The notes under the pieces were generated by a model. The model had not been told where the DNA came from, made no database searches, and saw only the letters and a program-made list of their open reading frames with translations. From Dryococelus australis (lineage: Eukaryota > Arthropoda > Insecta > Phasmatodea > Phasmatidae): a stretch of DNA of 64,000 bases. Within the stretch, counting starts at the first letter, position 1; each line of letters opens with the position of its first letter. A program made the translations under genes and the position numbers. Positions 34,885 through 46,430 of this stretch are shown piece after piece. The stretch is taken from assembly GCA_029891345.1 (NCBI GenBank), contig CM056993.1, forward strand, positions 224,387,924 to 224,451,923, written 5' to 3'.

Positions 34885-35214
34885 TAGACGAGTTAACAAG
34901 CAAATAAATGTTGCTAAACTATGAAAATGTTGAAACATTACAAAACAATTTCTATAGGGCCTTATTATTATAAATGAAAATAAATAAAGTAAAACAATAC
35001 ACACTAGTTTTTTTTACAGAAATGCAAATTAATTAGACATTAATAATATTAATCGAATGCATACACAAGGTACAGTACTTTAAATACAAACGAACACCAA
35101 TATAGGATTAATAAAGTTATCTTTCATATATAATGTGTATAGAACTAGAAAGATAATACAAAATAATAATTGAATAAATAAAAAAACAAATAATATAAAA
35201 CAATAAAAATGTTA

Positions 35215-35465
35215 ATCAGAAGCAAAACTGATATGTTAGAAATAAATCATTAAGATACAGGGACAATATACACAAATCATGATTGTAAAAAATCTTCAAT
35301 CTTATAAAAGGACTTGTCTATAAGGAATCTAAATAGTTCAAGTTTAAATTTAGAGTATTGGTTGATATATTTTAGATTTGATGGTAATTTATTATATAAT
35401 CTGACACCCACACTCTGTAGATAAGTTTCTATTTGTTCGGGTATAATGTTCATGTATCTCATTAT
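35215..35465 (-). pseudogene. 3' end of an AT-rich LINE (minus strand)
   Basis: A 61-codon minus frame reads VGVRLYNKLPSNLKYI, then FKLELFRFLIDKSFY and IEDFLQS before the stop. This is the typical C-terminus of insect LINE ORF2 proteins (GxKLYNxLP, then YSxxEFL-like ends). It closely resembles the end of the LINE at 49.6-52.5 kb, whose last codons read KSFYNIEEIEDYLQSF. Only the last ~60 residues remain, so this is a strongly 5'-truncated insertion. Confidence 0.7.
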
Positions 35466-35480
35466 TTGTACATACTGTTT

Positions 35481-35731
35481 TTAAGATTTTACGGAAACTC
35501 CTTGATTTATCTGATTTCCGATACTGGGAAAAAATTCTTGAGTGAATAATTGCTTAAGAGGCGGAACTATTGATTCTTCAATACCTCGATATCGGGACAT
35601 ATCAAAAGTATCGAGTATCGCAACATCCGTATCAATACATTTGTTCAATGCGTGAAATGTTATATTATCAACACGAGAATGGCTTGGTCCACCATTTTCC
35701 CAATTGTCGTGAAGCAACAATGTTTTCATTC
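35481..35731 (-). other. Candidate exon, unidentified, minus strand
   Basis: On the minus strand a T-rich tract ending TTTCACTGCAG at ~35732 is followed by an 82-codon open frame starting ATGAAAACATTG. It reads HDNWENGGPSHSRVDNI, then LNKCIDTDVAILDTFDMSRY and EESIVPPLKQLFTQEFFPSI, with amino-acid composition like a real globular protein. A GTAAAA sequence near the end could be a weak donor before the in-frame stop. I do not recognise the family. It could be a host exon or a piece of a DNA transposase. It sits directly upstream, in minus sense, of the LINE 3' fragment at 35215-35465. Confidence 0.3.
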
Positions 35732-35829
35732 TGCAGTGAAATTACTATTAAAAAATAGTTTTGAAAAGTCAGTGAAATGTCGTATTTCTTTAATGATTCA
35801 GATCATTAATTTGTATCTTTGGAAGTGAA

Positions 35830-36039
35830 ATGTGTAGTAAGAATTGTAAAGACCCACCTACAATTGATTTAGCACAAAAACAGCACCTGCAAGAACACAG
35901 AACACAAGCACAACTCGAATCTGAAAGCTTACAAACAAGCACTCTCGAAACTGAAAGCCTACAATCAAACAAGCATACACACAGAATTGATGGATGTTTT
36001 AAAAAAACAAGCAAGTTTTGTGTTGTATTGTGCAACTAA
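35830..36039 (+). other. Small Gln/Glu/Ser-rich open frame, unidentified
   Basis: 69 codons from ATG 35830: CSKNCKDPPTIDLAQKQHLQ, then a short internal duplication (LESESLQTSTLETESLQSN). The start, with paired Cys and a helical EHRTQAQLESE stretch, faintly resembles the helical segment of some uncharacterised arthropod transposon-linked proteins, but the match is from memory and weak. It may be a fragment or a chance frame. Confidence 0.2.
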
Positions 36040-36839
36040 GTCGTTATTGCATATTATTTTCTTATTTATTAACATTCGTAGCATTCCTGTAACGTGGCTG
36101 CGAGCCATGAAATCGACATTCGTGGTGCAAGAGATACTGTGAAAACAGTTACATATTTTGAAATCAGGGTAATATTAAGATACTGTGTAAGGTTGGATTT
36201 TATATTGCCATTGCCCGAAATTTCGAAATGTGTTTTATTTTACCAATTACAGAGCTGTCAAATATGACGAACTTCAATAGACGAATACTAATAAATTTGC
36301 ATTGCAAATGCAAAACTGAAAAGTGTCAATCCACAACACATTTGTGTACATGACATTGAAAACTGCAGGATGCATGTAGAAGCAACAAAACCTGTAAAAT
36401 CTATAGCGCCTCAAGCCTTGAAAACGGCATATCATATCACGCGAGATTCGGCACTGATTAGATATGTCGTAGTTCACGCGTCCACTTATAGGTAACGGGC
36501 TCTCCATGCGCAGTGATTCATTACAATAATGCATCACAGATGTTGCGCGTGTTGGACGCAGTCATTGTTTACTTTACAGTGTCGCAAAATCTTTTTTTTT
36601 TTTTAATTTGGTGGGAGACATCACTAGTGGTAATAAGACACAATTTAAAAAGAACAGGGATAGAGGACACATGTTTATTTCTGCATGGCGGAAAAGAAGC
36701 CAAGAGAAATCACTTTATTTATTTGTATCCCGTATTCCATTACACTTTGGAATGTCCATTATTATTATTATTTTATATTTGTTATACAATATGGATATTT
36801 GCACACAATTACATTAACATAAAAATATATAACAGATAA

Positions 36840-37430
36840 TATAATTAACACACTTCTTAATTCTAGCAGTTCTACAAACATGTAAAGACTACATTTTGGT
36901 TGTCGTACAAGTTATTACAATTCATATACAGATAGATATTAAAGTATAAATATGTAAAGTCTACATTAGATTGAAACACAAGGTATTACATGAAGTCTCC
37001 TTATATCACCCTTGTTCTGCACGATAGAAATTCCTCTTTATTCAAGTATTCTTCTACAGAATAGAAGGTCTTATTTAAAAAGTAGGATTGCACAGTTCTT
37101 TTTAACTACTGCAAAATAATTGACTTCAAATGACTAAGGAGGTTATTTATTAGTTTCACCCCAGCATAGTATGTACTTGATGTAAATTTTGAGGTTCTGT
37201 AGGAGAATAGGTGAAGATGATTAGCTTGTCTGGTTTAGTAATGGTGTATATCATTATTTTTAACTTTTTTAATGTTTTCCATGTAAAAAAGAATACTACG
37301 GTACATATATATGCCATGGAAGTGATAATTTTGTTATTTATAAACTAGGGATTAGCCAGTGACAGTGTTTTAGTATTCTCACGTGCCTAGAACAGTTACG
37401 ATGTTACAAAATTGTGTTATCATACAAAGA
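36840..37430 (-). pseudogene. C-terminal part of an AT-rich LINE ORF2 (minus strand)
   Basis: The minus strand gives NNDIHHY, then HLHLFSYRTSKFTSS, YYAGVKLINNLLSHLKS and NKTFYSVEEYLNKEEFL, the usual order of the LINE ORF2 end (HNHNTRNKNNLH, YYSGIKLYNKLP, FYSxEEFL). Stops are frequent. It belongs to the same element as 38140-39360, from which it is separated by inserted DNA. The 3' untranslated end is not delimited. Confidence 0.7.
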
Positions 37431-37436
37431 TGGTGC

Positions 37437-37450
37437 GGGGGGGGGGGGGG
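37437..37450. repeat. G14 homopolymer
   Basis: Fourteen guanines directly left of the 38-bp minisatellite. Confidence 0.8.
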
Positions 37451-37480
37451 AAGGGAAAGGTGAAATTAACTCAACATTGG

Positions 37481-37821
37481 ATATAGTTCTATCCGCTAAG
37501 TCACTGCGGCACCACTTGAACTCGCTCTATCCTCTGAGCCACTAAGGCCCCACTTGCAATCGCTCTAGCCATTTTGCCACTGAGGCCCCACATGGAATAT
37601 CTCTATCAACTGAGCTACTAAGGCCCCATTTGATATATATCTATCCACTTGGCCAGTGCGACCCCACTTGAAATAGTTCTATCCACTAGGCCAATGTGGC
37701 CACACTTAATATAGTTCTATCCACTGAGCCCTGCGGCACCATTTTGAATTTCTCTATACACTGAGCCACTAAGGCCCCATTTGGAATTGCTCTATCCACT
37801 GAGCCACTGTGTCCCCACTTT
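37481..37821 (-). repeat. 38-bp minisatellite, nine units resembling tRNA 5' halves
   Basis: The landmark CTATC (plus strand) or a close variant recurs at 37489, 37527, 37565, 37603, 37641, 37679, 37717, 37754 and 37792: spacing is 38 seven times and 37 once. On the minus strand a typical unit reads GGGGCCTTAGTGGCTCAGTG followed by GATAGAGC. TGGCTCAGTGGATAGAGC is a good D-arm, and TGGCTCAGTGG fits the Pol III A-box consensus TRGYNNANNNG. No B-box or acceptor-stem partner follows, so these are not tRNA genes. The array is bracketed by 15-bp direct repeats (ATTAACTCAACATTG at 37465 and 37822). It lies inside the decayed LINE. Confidence 0.85.
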
Positions 37822-37939
37822 ATTAACTCAACATTGATGCGAGACATTAAAAGTAAACAAAAATGATATTCCATTACCTTCATATCTCTATGCAATATTC
37901 TCTACACATTAATACAAAACTTTTCATAAGGAAAAAAAT

Positions 37940-38130
37940 ATTGAAAAATGAGTTTTTAGGGTTAAAGGTAATGATTGCGTAATCTGATCTTGCTGAAATT
38001 CGAACTTGACCTGTATTTTACCCTGAGGATTCGCTATGCAAAATTAGAAGAACTTCTGTTGAGTTTCAAAGGACTTAGAGGTATTAAAGACGTACAGGCA
38101 GACAGAGATTGTCTACTTATTATATAGGGT
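37940..38130 (+). repeat. Dispersed-repeat tail ending TTATTATATAGGG
   Basis: The segment reads GAAATTCGAACTTGACCTGT, then a TTTACCCTGAGGATTCGCTA stretch and GACGTACAGGCAGACAGAGA, and ends TTATTATATAGGG. This matches, from memory, a 3' tail found on many insect transposon-derived repeats (variants of ACAGACAGACAGAC followed by TTATATATAG). It interrupts the minus-strand LINE. Whether it belongs to the same insertion as the minisatellite is unclear. Confidence 0.45.
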
Positions 38131-38139
38131 ACAGCCTAC

Positions 38140-39360
38140 AATGGCTTCTTATTTCCTATTAATTATTAATCTGACTATATTTTTCTGTAATCTATAAGCC
38201 TTTCTCCATTTTTGTCGATTTACCCCAAAATATGATTCCATAATTTATTATGGACTGAATATTTAGAAATGGTATGCAAGTACTGGATTATTATTATTAC
38301 AAATCATTTTTAAGGTATGTACGGCAAAACTTATTGAACTCAAATTTTTACAGGCACTATCAATATGTTCATTACATGTTAAATTACTGTCTACAATGAG
38401 CCCTAGAAATTTAGTAGCCTACTATTTACTATCTGTAAACTGTCTTCTATTGTTTTACGTCTTTCATCCTGCATTGTATGTTTATTTATTTGCATGAAAC
38501 TCATGAGCACAGATTTGTTTAAATTTAATATTAATTTATTATACTGGAACCAACTGGACATCTCAATCACTGTTTTATATTTCCTTCAAGAACAGCATTA
38601 TTTGAACTAGTTGCCAAAATGTTTGTGTCATCCGCAAACATTATAGCTGAGCCGTTGGTTATTTGTTCTGGAAAATCATTAATAAATATTATCATTAAAC
38701 TGATCCCGTATTGATCCCTGTGGCACTTCTACTCGAGTAGTTCTCGTATTGAACATAACATTTGTAATGTGACTTTTGTCATAATATCTTGAGGAGGTGA
38801 TCTGTTTTCTTTCTTCAAGATATGATCAAAACAGATTATCGGTTACGCTTCTTATTCCACAATGTTATAGTGTTCGACAATCAAAAGTTTTTGAAAGGTC
38901 TGTGAATATACCTGTTGAGAATTGTCTTTTATCAAAAGAAGTTAATATTTTTTCAGTGAAACTGTAAATAGCTTGTTCTGTGGATCTACCCTCTACAAAG
39001 CCATACTGATGCAATGAAATAACTTTTTTTTATTATTGAGAAGTCGGTCAGTTTATTTGCTATCAATTTCTCTAAATTTTTTTAAAAGGATGTAAGAAGG
39101 ACAATAGACCTGTAGTTATCCATCAATGCTTTGTCACTTTTTTTGTGTATTGGTACTACTTTTGCACATTTGAGTCTGTCAGGAAAAATTCAGTGGGCAA
39201 GACATTCATTGAAAATGTAAGTCAAAGGTAGTTTTATTAAATAAGAGCACTTTTCTTGGCAGAGTCACAGGTACCTCATCTATTCCACAGGAACATTAAC
39301 TTTTGAAATTTTTAATTACATTTATGATGTCTTCATAGATAGTTGTGAAAACAGTGAGGT
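38140..39360 (-). pseudogene. AT-rich LINE reverse transcriptase (minus strand)
   Basis: RT motifs appear in order on the minus strand in broken frames. They are KCAKVVPIHKKSDKALMDNY with RSIVLLTS (motif 1), YGFVEGRSTEQAIY (motif 2), GIFTDLSKTFDC (motif A with the catalytic Asp), VPQGSI (motif B) and SAIMFADDTNIL (motif C). The FADD box lies at 38627-38638. There are many stops and frameshifts. No endonuclease domain is recognised upstream of 39360. Family traits (FADDT, HKKSDK, HNxxT-type end) suit the Jockey/CR1 group, not RTE or R2, but finer classification needs alignment. Confidence 0.85.
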
Positions 39361-39419
39361 GGAAGAAAAAAAAGTAAGTAAAAATAATATTTAATGACAG
39401 AAATATGTGGTCCTCATGA

Positions 39420-39940
39420 TGATTTTCAAAATTGATTAAAGGTATGTCAATACTGTTGCTTATGCCTCATTAATCATAAATTTAAGCGGTTTGAATTTTA
39501 TGCAAATGCAGTAGTATTCCAAAGTAAAAAGAAATAAATTATAGCTGAGAGCTTATAAATTAAATATTGTGAAATTTTTGCACCATTAAAAGACAAACTG
39601 TAATAAAATTATACTTATTATAAACTATGCTTATCAGCAGTATTTAATTTTTTTGTTGGTTGAATAGATGGATGCGAAGAGTTGCTAGTCACAATTATTT
39701 GATGTATAAATACAATTTTTGGTGGCTGTGCATGTAGGTTATAGTTTTCATACATCTTTATTGAAACAAGTGCAAAACAGCATTGATAATGTGGTTAATG
39801 CATTTAAAACTAATATCACTGGCTCGCAGTGTGTATGTGGTCTATGTATATCTAATGACAACATTGATAAACACAGTTATGTGACATTCACATTCTAACT
39901 AAATTCGTTAACTAAGATTGTCCTAATTAAAGCTGAATAA
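39420..39940. other. AT-rich spacer, nothing recognised
   Basis: No open frame or repeat family recognised between the LINE and the SINE cluster. Confidence 0.5.
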
Positions 39941-39947
39941 GTAAAAT

Positions 39948-40140
39948 CAAACTGACCGAGCAAGTAGTAATAGTAGTAAACACTGAGCTATCATTCTGCA
40001 GGGCCGGGGTTTGAATCCCTGTCCGGGCGTTCTCATTTCAGCTTTCCATGGTTTCCTGACACAACTCCAGGCAAATACAGAGATGGTTCCTTACTAAATA
40101 CTATTGCCGGTTCCTTTTTCGGTTCCCCTGAACTATGTTG
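39948..40140 (+). repeat. tRNA-derived SINE, family A
   Basis: A tRNA-like head (ACCGAGCAAGTAG start; B-box in GGGGTTTGAATCCC) is followed by the core TTTCCATGGTTTCCTGACAC and CTCCAGGCAAATAC. That head-core layout is familiar from arthropod SINEs. Two more copies of the core lie on the minus strand at ~43550 and ~46330. SINEs are Pol III-transcribed and move using LINE proteins. There is no clear A-tail. Confidence 0.75.
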
Positions 40141-40145
40141 TAGTC

Positions 40146-40420
40146 GGGGGCTATGGTAGCATAGCGGCTATAGTTCTCACCGCCCACTGAGTTTCGATTT
40201 TGATTTCTGGCCGTATTACACAAGAATTTTTACATGTCAAAACCGGGGCAGACATTACCATTGGTGGGTGGGGTGGCTTTTCTTGGGGTACTGTACTCTC
40301 GTTCCACACATGGATGTTTTCCATCACTGTTCCATCTTCATCTCACCCTGATCTGCTGTTTAAGTGCCATATGCCCCCGTTCTTAATGACCTTGCCTTAG
40401 AGGACTGTGAAGCCGTAAAA
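40146..40420 (+). repeat. tRNA-derived SINE, family B, copy 1
   Basis: The head GGGGCTATGGTAGCATAGCG is tRNA-like (A-box), with a degraded B-box (GTTTCGATTTTGATT). The tail (CATCTTCATCTCACCCTGAT, then ACCTTGCCTTAGA) resembles that at ~41290 (CTCATTCATCTCTCATCGGC, then ACCTTAGCTTAGA). It directly abuts the family A copy, as if the two moved or inserted together. Confidence 0.6.
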
Positions 40421-41149
40421 AATTGCAGTTAAAGAAATTATAGGCCATTCACGATATAGTGAGCACTTTTGAAGCCCTAGTTACTTTTTCTTTCAACCAA
40501 TTTATATCCTTCCACCACTTGTAAATGTAAACCCTGCCATGTGAGTAATTAACACAGGGTAAACATACACCAAAACCAAAAGTCAGAGACCACAATGAAA
40601 TGTATTCATTGGTTATTATGTCTGATGAAACAGCTTCAAAAAGTTCTCACTTTACAGTGAATGGCCTATAGTGTTTCTTGCGTGCCGGTTGTAAGATTTT
40701 ACAAAGTTTCTTAGTGGCAGGTCATTCTACTTTTTGATTCCCATCAGTGTAAAATCACCCTTTTATTTCAGTACTTGCTCGGATTTTTTGCACAGTGTTT
40801 CGGACAACAGATAAGAGAAGCTACATTTATAAGTCTAGATTTAGAGCTACAATAGCTCTCATGTGTCCGTAGAGAACTCTGGCAAAGTGTTTTGAAGCTG
40901 ATAGAATAGAGCTGATATTTGTCTCTAATTAGACGTGGACTACCCTTAAAATCTTATGTAACTAACTCAGAACCTTTTACATTGGGAACTAAGTTTAGGA
41001 TGAGAGAAGGTATCAGCAGAGAGTAATTATAGACAACCAGAGGCAACAATTAGTTGATGCTAAGTCGGAATCATTCCAGCAGTACTAATTTTTCATGCGG
41101 TGAAAGAGTAGAGATACTGAGCAGTATTCATTAACTGTCAATTTTACTT

Positions 41150-41345
41150 GCGGGGTCACTCCCGGATCTTCACATGTAGGAATCGTGCCTGGACGATGCA
41201 GTAGGCAGACTGGTTTGCTCGGAGATCTTCGGTTTCCCCTCTTCCACGTCATTGCATTCCAAGGCGCTTCTCCGTATCCACCTCATTCATCTCTCATCGG
41301 CTCTAAAGACCTTAGCTTAGATGATAAGAGCCATCCAAACTTCTT
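41150..41345 (+). repeat. SINE family B, copy 2 (head missing)
   Basis: Matches copy 3 at 46795 (AATC-TGCC-GGAC-ATGCAG) and copy 1 in its tail (GACCTTAGCTTAGA). The tRNA-like head is reduced to GGTCACTCCCGG. Confidence 0.5.
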
Positions 41346-43530
41346 ATTAACTTATTCTGTAATATCAATGTAACTATTCATGACACCAGCGACTGATTTC
41401 CAATGCCAGAATTTAATATGATCAAGTTTTATTTAATAACATATCATACAGGTATAATACACTAGAGGGGGTGTGACATCATAAAAGTGTGTTCAACATG
41501 GAACAATGTTTTGTTAAAGTCACGTGACAGATTCCGAACACACCATTTGCTCCCTGGAGCGTGGCATCACGAAGGTGCGTCCAAAGGTTCGCCATTGCGC
41601 AATCTTCCTGAAGTCAGTGACCCATCTTGAACACACCCTTTCTTACAGTCTTATAGCAGACACCGCCTCTATCTATTATACCTCTATGGGTATAATAGAC
41701 CTCAATGATTAACATATTGTGACGTCCATGTTGTATGCTTTAACATTTACACGTTTATGATTACAATTTTTTTTTTGGATTTGTAGCTAACAAAGGAAAA
41801 ATTAAATAACGTTTAGGAACAGCCCGCAGTTATAGGAGATTTCGAGATCGCTGCGACCCGAATTTTCATATTAGAATTCAACAGTGTTTTCAATTATATA
41901 TTTGGACCTTGAAGACATATATGTGTACAAATTACCCCGGGGCACAGTCTAGGAAGAGGCCCTAAAATATTATTACTGAAATGGTATGTTAAATATAAAT
42001 AATCTTGTTTTCGATAGCAACATTTGTAGGGACTGATAACGCAAATTGTAAAATAATGACTTTTTGTTTGATTAGACCCCCGAATAACCAAGATATCCAG
42101 AAGTCAACATATCAAAACAAAATTTAGAGATGTAAGAAATATTTAAGTAACATTTTTGGCTTCCAAGTTATAGTATGGTACAGTAACATAGTTTTATGTC
42201 CATGACTGCAAAACAGACAACTATACAGTAACCGTGGCATGCATCCGAAGCTGGCCGCGCTGAGAGAATATTATTTTGAAACTCAATTTTACAGCTTTTG
42301 AAGTATAATAAATTATTATTTTTATTTACTGACTTTTACGATAAGTCTAAGATTATTTTCAGTGGCAGAATTAACACTTTCAAGTACATTTTATCACATT
42401 ATTGTGTCTTACGTTTTCAAGTTATTCTATTCAAATGTGAGTTAAAATTATTGATTTTTGGACGAGTCAATGTTACAATATAATAATACATTATATTAAA
42501 TAAGATACAGCAAAAAAATTTTGATGGATTTATCTTTTTGGAGTTATACATTTTTCTGAGAGATATTAGTTAATGTTAAGTATAAGCCATATGAAAGAAA
42601 AGAAAATTTTTAATTCCAAATAATTTAAAACATTGAGATCAATGATCTGTTCATACTTTTGTTCATAATTATTTTATGCACAAATCACACTATTGCGCCA
42701 AAAAGAAACTACTAAAAAACAACGCACACGAAAATATACTATAATTCAGTTTTGATGAAAACATATTAATTATACTAGTGATATAAATATAAAACCAATT
42801 TCTTAGCACACAACAGAGCATAGTGCTTGTTATGTGAGGACAATATCTCTATATCTAATTATTAATTGATAAACTACAGAAGTATATCGTAAACGTGTTT
42901 GTCTGCCTAGTACCACTTCCTCTCACTTCCTATTATACATGTTTTGAATAATAGTTTATTAAATTGCAATTATCATGATCATAGTGCGCGACTGTAAAAA
43001 AGTATGCATCACTTGCATATTCCATCACAATTTGGGATGTTCTGTAAAATCAGAGTTATTTTCCATTTATTATCGTCTGCAATGTACTCTACATTAATTA
43101 CTAAATAAAATCTGGCCAACGTATAAAACGTAGCTTCTGCAAGGAATGAAAATGGAATATTAATGTACTAATCTATTCCACCATTATTTTATATTCAGTA
43201 ACTTAGAATAGTATGTCCCTTAGGTAAGTAATCCTTGGAGAGTAATGAGTCAACATTACGTACCATGAACTAAATGAAACTATACAATACGATTCACTAA
43301 TCTGAATAAATAACGTAAATTTGAATAGGTGGTTCACAAATATGTCGGCACTTAAAAAATGGCATTGATGATTTTAAATATAAAATATCAAGTAACATAA
43401 CAATTCACCAAGACGGGATTACGTAAAAAAATAACTTTAATTTTATGATAATCAGTTATCTTGCCCTTGCAACCGTATCTAATTATTGTTTCCTGATCAG
43501 CCATTTATATCACGTATAACTTTCCACCTG
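41346..43530. other. AT-rich spacer, no gene recognised
   Basis: Mainly AT-rich. 41470-41690 is less AT-rich and contains CACACC and GTGTTC motifs repeated loosely (GTGTGTTCAACATGG, CGAACACACCATTTG, TGAACACACCC), but no known family. No coding evidence. Confidence 0.5.
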
Positions 43531-43534
43531 CCAT

Positions 43535-43665
43535 AATTTGGGGAAACCATAGAAAACCCTAATTAGGATAGCCGAACAGAGATTCAAACCCAGGTCCTCC
43601 CGAAAGTGAGTTCAGTGTTTTACACCTGCACCATCTTGTTCAGTCCAGGTGTACAGTAGGTAGAA
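43535..43665 (-). repeat. tRNA-derived SINE, family A, copy 2 (minus)
   Basis: Complement reads GGACCTGGGTTTGAATCTCT (B-box), then CTATGGTTTCCCCAAATTA, the head and core of family A. The A-box side is degraded (GATGGTGCAGGTG). Confidence 0.65.
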
Positions 43666-44099
43666 ATAAGTTTGTCCAAAAAGTGTCCTGAGCATGTTTA
43701 TAGACATAGATATGTATGTATTAGCAGTGTAACAGAAAAACATTTCCACATTTATTCAGGTATGACAATGCAGTTTTGGCAGAAACCTATTAAATATATC
43801 TACCTACTTGTTAAAGAGTTTTAAATGCCTTAAAATGTTATGCGTTAAATTGGCAAAAGAGTTATATGAATATGTGGTAGTTCAAAATTTCACAGAAGGA
43901 GCAGGCATTTTCTTCGAAGTAGCATATGATGTACTGTTTAATCGGACACAGATGTAAAGTGTTTACAATTATGAGTGTGTCTAAAAGCGCAATGCTCAAA
44001 ATATGTATTTTTAAGGTCATCTAATATTTCTTTTTATACTATTGATCGATATCAAAGACCCGGAGAAAGCCTACTAACAGCAACAACCGCCTCGTTAAA

Positions 44100-44190
44100 A
44101 AAATGTGAAAAATTCGGATTTAACTTCGCCTTGATTTGAACCTATGTGAGCACTGTTAGCTGCTACACCACCGCGGCACTTCCTGGATGA
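44100..44190 (-). repeat. tRNA-like SINE head (minus)
   Basis: Complement reads GTGCCGCGGTGGTGTAGCAG, then CTAACAGTGCTCACATAGGTTCAAATC, with A- and B-box-like sites at about the right spacing. The rest of the unit is not recognisable. It has no acceptor stem pairing that would make it a real tRNA. Confidence 0.45.
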
Positions 44191-44199
44191 ATAAAACTA

Positions 44200-46265
44200 G
44201 AATTGCTAGTAGGGTATAAATAATTACTTCACATAAAAACCAGTACATTAACAGGCTAACTGGCCTTAGTTGCCATTGATAGAGCAGTTCTACCATTGGT
44301 TGGTTCAGTTGTATAAATGTGAGCTGCGAGCTGCTCATTGCAAAGCAGTTCGCTGATCATATCACAAGCATGCCACCTGCCTACAGATATCCTTATCTGC
44401 CTGACTATTATCTTTCTCCACTCTTATCCCCCTTCTGCTTCTCACAACAAACCTTGTATGCATTGTGTTGCCAGTTAAAGGTAGCTTCGCTTAGATCACG
44501 CTGTGTATGTTGTAGCTATCCTACGAGTAACTATAAAACCACACCAACAGCCCGTGCATGGTAAAATTTTTTCTCCCTCGCACTCTTAATGTAATAATGC
44601 AGTGCCGCGAGTGCTAAACAAGCGACTGTCGACAACATCACAACTGACACTTGTCAAATCACGAATTTACAAAATAACGAGCAAGCTGACAATAAAATTA
44701 ACGGAGCCCCAGAAGTATCACTTTGCCATAAAAAAAACAAGGTAGGTTCAAATGGTAACCTACATTGATCACAGCATTTATTTACACTCATTGTGCCATG
44801 CTAAGTTTCTACTATTCTCAAAATTTAGTTATCTTATGTTCGGTATTCTGAATGCAAGTACATATTTCAATTTTTTATGTGCCATTTCTGTTTACAACTG
44901 GTATTTCATATTTATTTTACATGTTTTGTGTGTGTACAATCTGTGAATATGACCAACACACAACTCTAAACAGAATAATAAATATATCTTACTTCGGGTA
45001 GCAGTAGAATTGCTATTGTTTTTCACCTGGCAATAAACAATTCCCACTATTCCTCTATCTGACTTAATCCAGAAAAAAAAAAATGCTTGTTTTTCAAAAT
45101 AAAATTTGTAAGCTTTCTTAGTTCGAAACTTTACATGCAAGTATATGCACAGTTTTGATATACAAGTTTAAATGTAATTTTTAAATAATTGCAGAATAGG
45201 GATTTTTTATATTACAAAGTGAATTCTTAATACTTTTATGGTACGTGTATTAATACCATAAATGTGAAAATTAATACAGCATGGAAGTTATCTTAAATTA
45301 ATGTATATTTCATCCAAGGCAAGGAATATGTACATTTTTGTTTTGCACATCATACTAAGCAAACATATTTCAATTATGTATAAGTCTTCTCCAGGGGAAA
45401 TCATAGTTTCTGGTCTAAAACACTGAACACGTTAGATTATATTAAATTTCCGTATGGAAATTGTGGACATTTTATTACTTGAAATTATGTCTGAATGTTA
45501 AGAAAATGAGTGTATGTGAAATTGCCGCAGACAGTTTACGCGCGTTTTAATAGTATGCTGATTTGAAGTCTACAACATAATACTTAAATTGATGTAATTA
45601 TTTTTTAATGTATTATTTTCATATGCAAGGTGTTACAGCAAAAGGAGATGGTTAGTTTTAGAAAATGGCATAAATTGATTAAACATTGTAAACCCCCTCA
45701 TTCTACTGTAGTTTAAATAGATCAAATTGACTTGCATAATCTTATAATTTGGAAGACATTTTCTGCTCATGAAGATGTAATTGCACAAATAACTATTATA
45801 GGTCTTGCTCAAAATCCTGCCGTAAATAATTGTTCTAACCATGTTGCATATGCCTGGCTCTGTTATGCTGTTGGTCAAACTTAAGATACGATACATGAAT
45901 AAGTGAGAGAGTAATTGAATTGTATCCTTGGTTTGTTTAATTTTTAAAAGTGTATTATCTGTAATATCTACGTATGAATTTCTAGCAAGTGAAAGTGAAT
46001 TCATAATGGGTCCAGTGCAAGAGAGAGTGACCGTAACTTAACTGCACCTCTAAGCCATTAATAAATTTAAAAAAAAACTGTTCACAGTGGAGTCATGCTC
46101 TCTCAGTGAAATACTTGCACAAAAGCACAGTGAAGTTACATAACCCGTTATGCCGGTTTTATCACTAGATGGAATTACACTTGGAACTGTGCGGCCAGTG
46201 AACCAACTGTTTTAAACAGACTGATCTGTTTTAAGTTGGTCTTATATTTAGTTGGTTTGTCTCGT
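44200..46265. other. AT-rich spacer, no gene recognised
   Basis: Contains an 81-codon Pro/Cys/Tyr-containing frame (44319-44564) and a 123-codon minus frame (45633-46004); neither shows a family motif. Nothing else recognised. Confidence 0.45.
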
Positions 46266-46269
46266 CAAC

Positions 46270-46430
46270 AGCGAGGTCATTAGAAGCAGGTATACACAAC
46301 AGAACTAGCAGGAAATGGAAGAGGAATCTGCCATGGGCTTCATACGGAACCTTCACAGCACTTTCCTGGAGTAATTTTGGGAAAACATGGGGAACTAATC
46401 AGGATGGCTGCAGGGCAGGTGACAAGGGAT
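46270..46430 (-). repeat. tRNA-derived SINE, family A, copy 3 (minus)
   Basis: Complement contains CCCCATGTTTTCCCAAAATT, then ACTCCAGGAAAGTGCTGTG and CCCATGGCAGATTCC, matching the family A core. The tRNA head is degraded at the right end. Confidence 0.6.

Noticed and set aside
34675..35004. 109-codon minus-strand frame with an Ile-Tyr repeat
   Set aside because: It is created by the (TA)n microsatellite and begins in a homopolymer; no protein signal outside the repeat.
37481..37821. Cluster of tRNA genes
   Set aside because: Units have a D-arm-like sequence only. There is no anticodon stem, T-arm or acceptor pairing, and the 38-bp period is too short for a tRNA.
37465..37836. CRISPR-like array
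   Set aside because: Regular spacing is present, but the whole 38-bp unit is repeated with scattered changes and has no distinct spacers; the context is eukaryotic.
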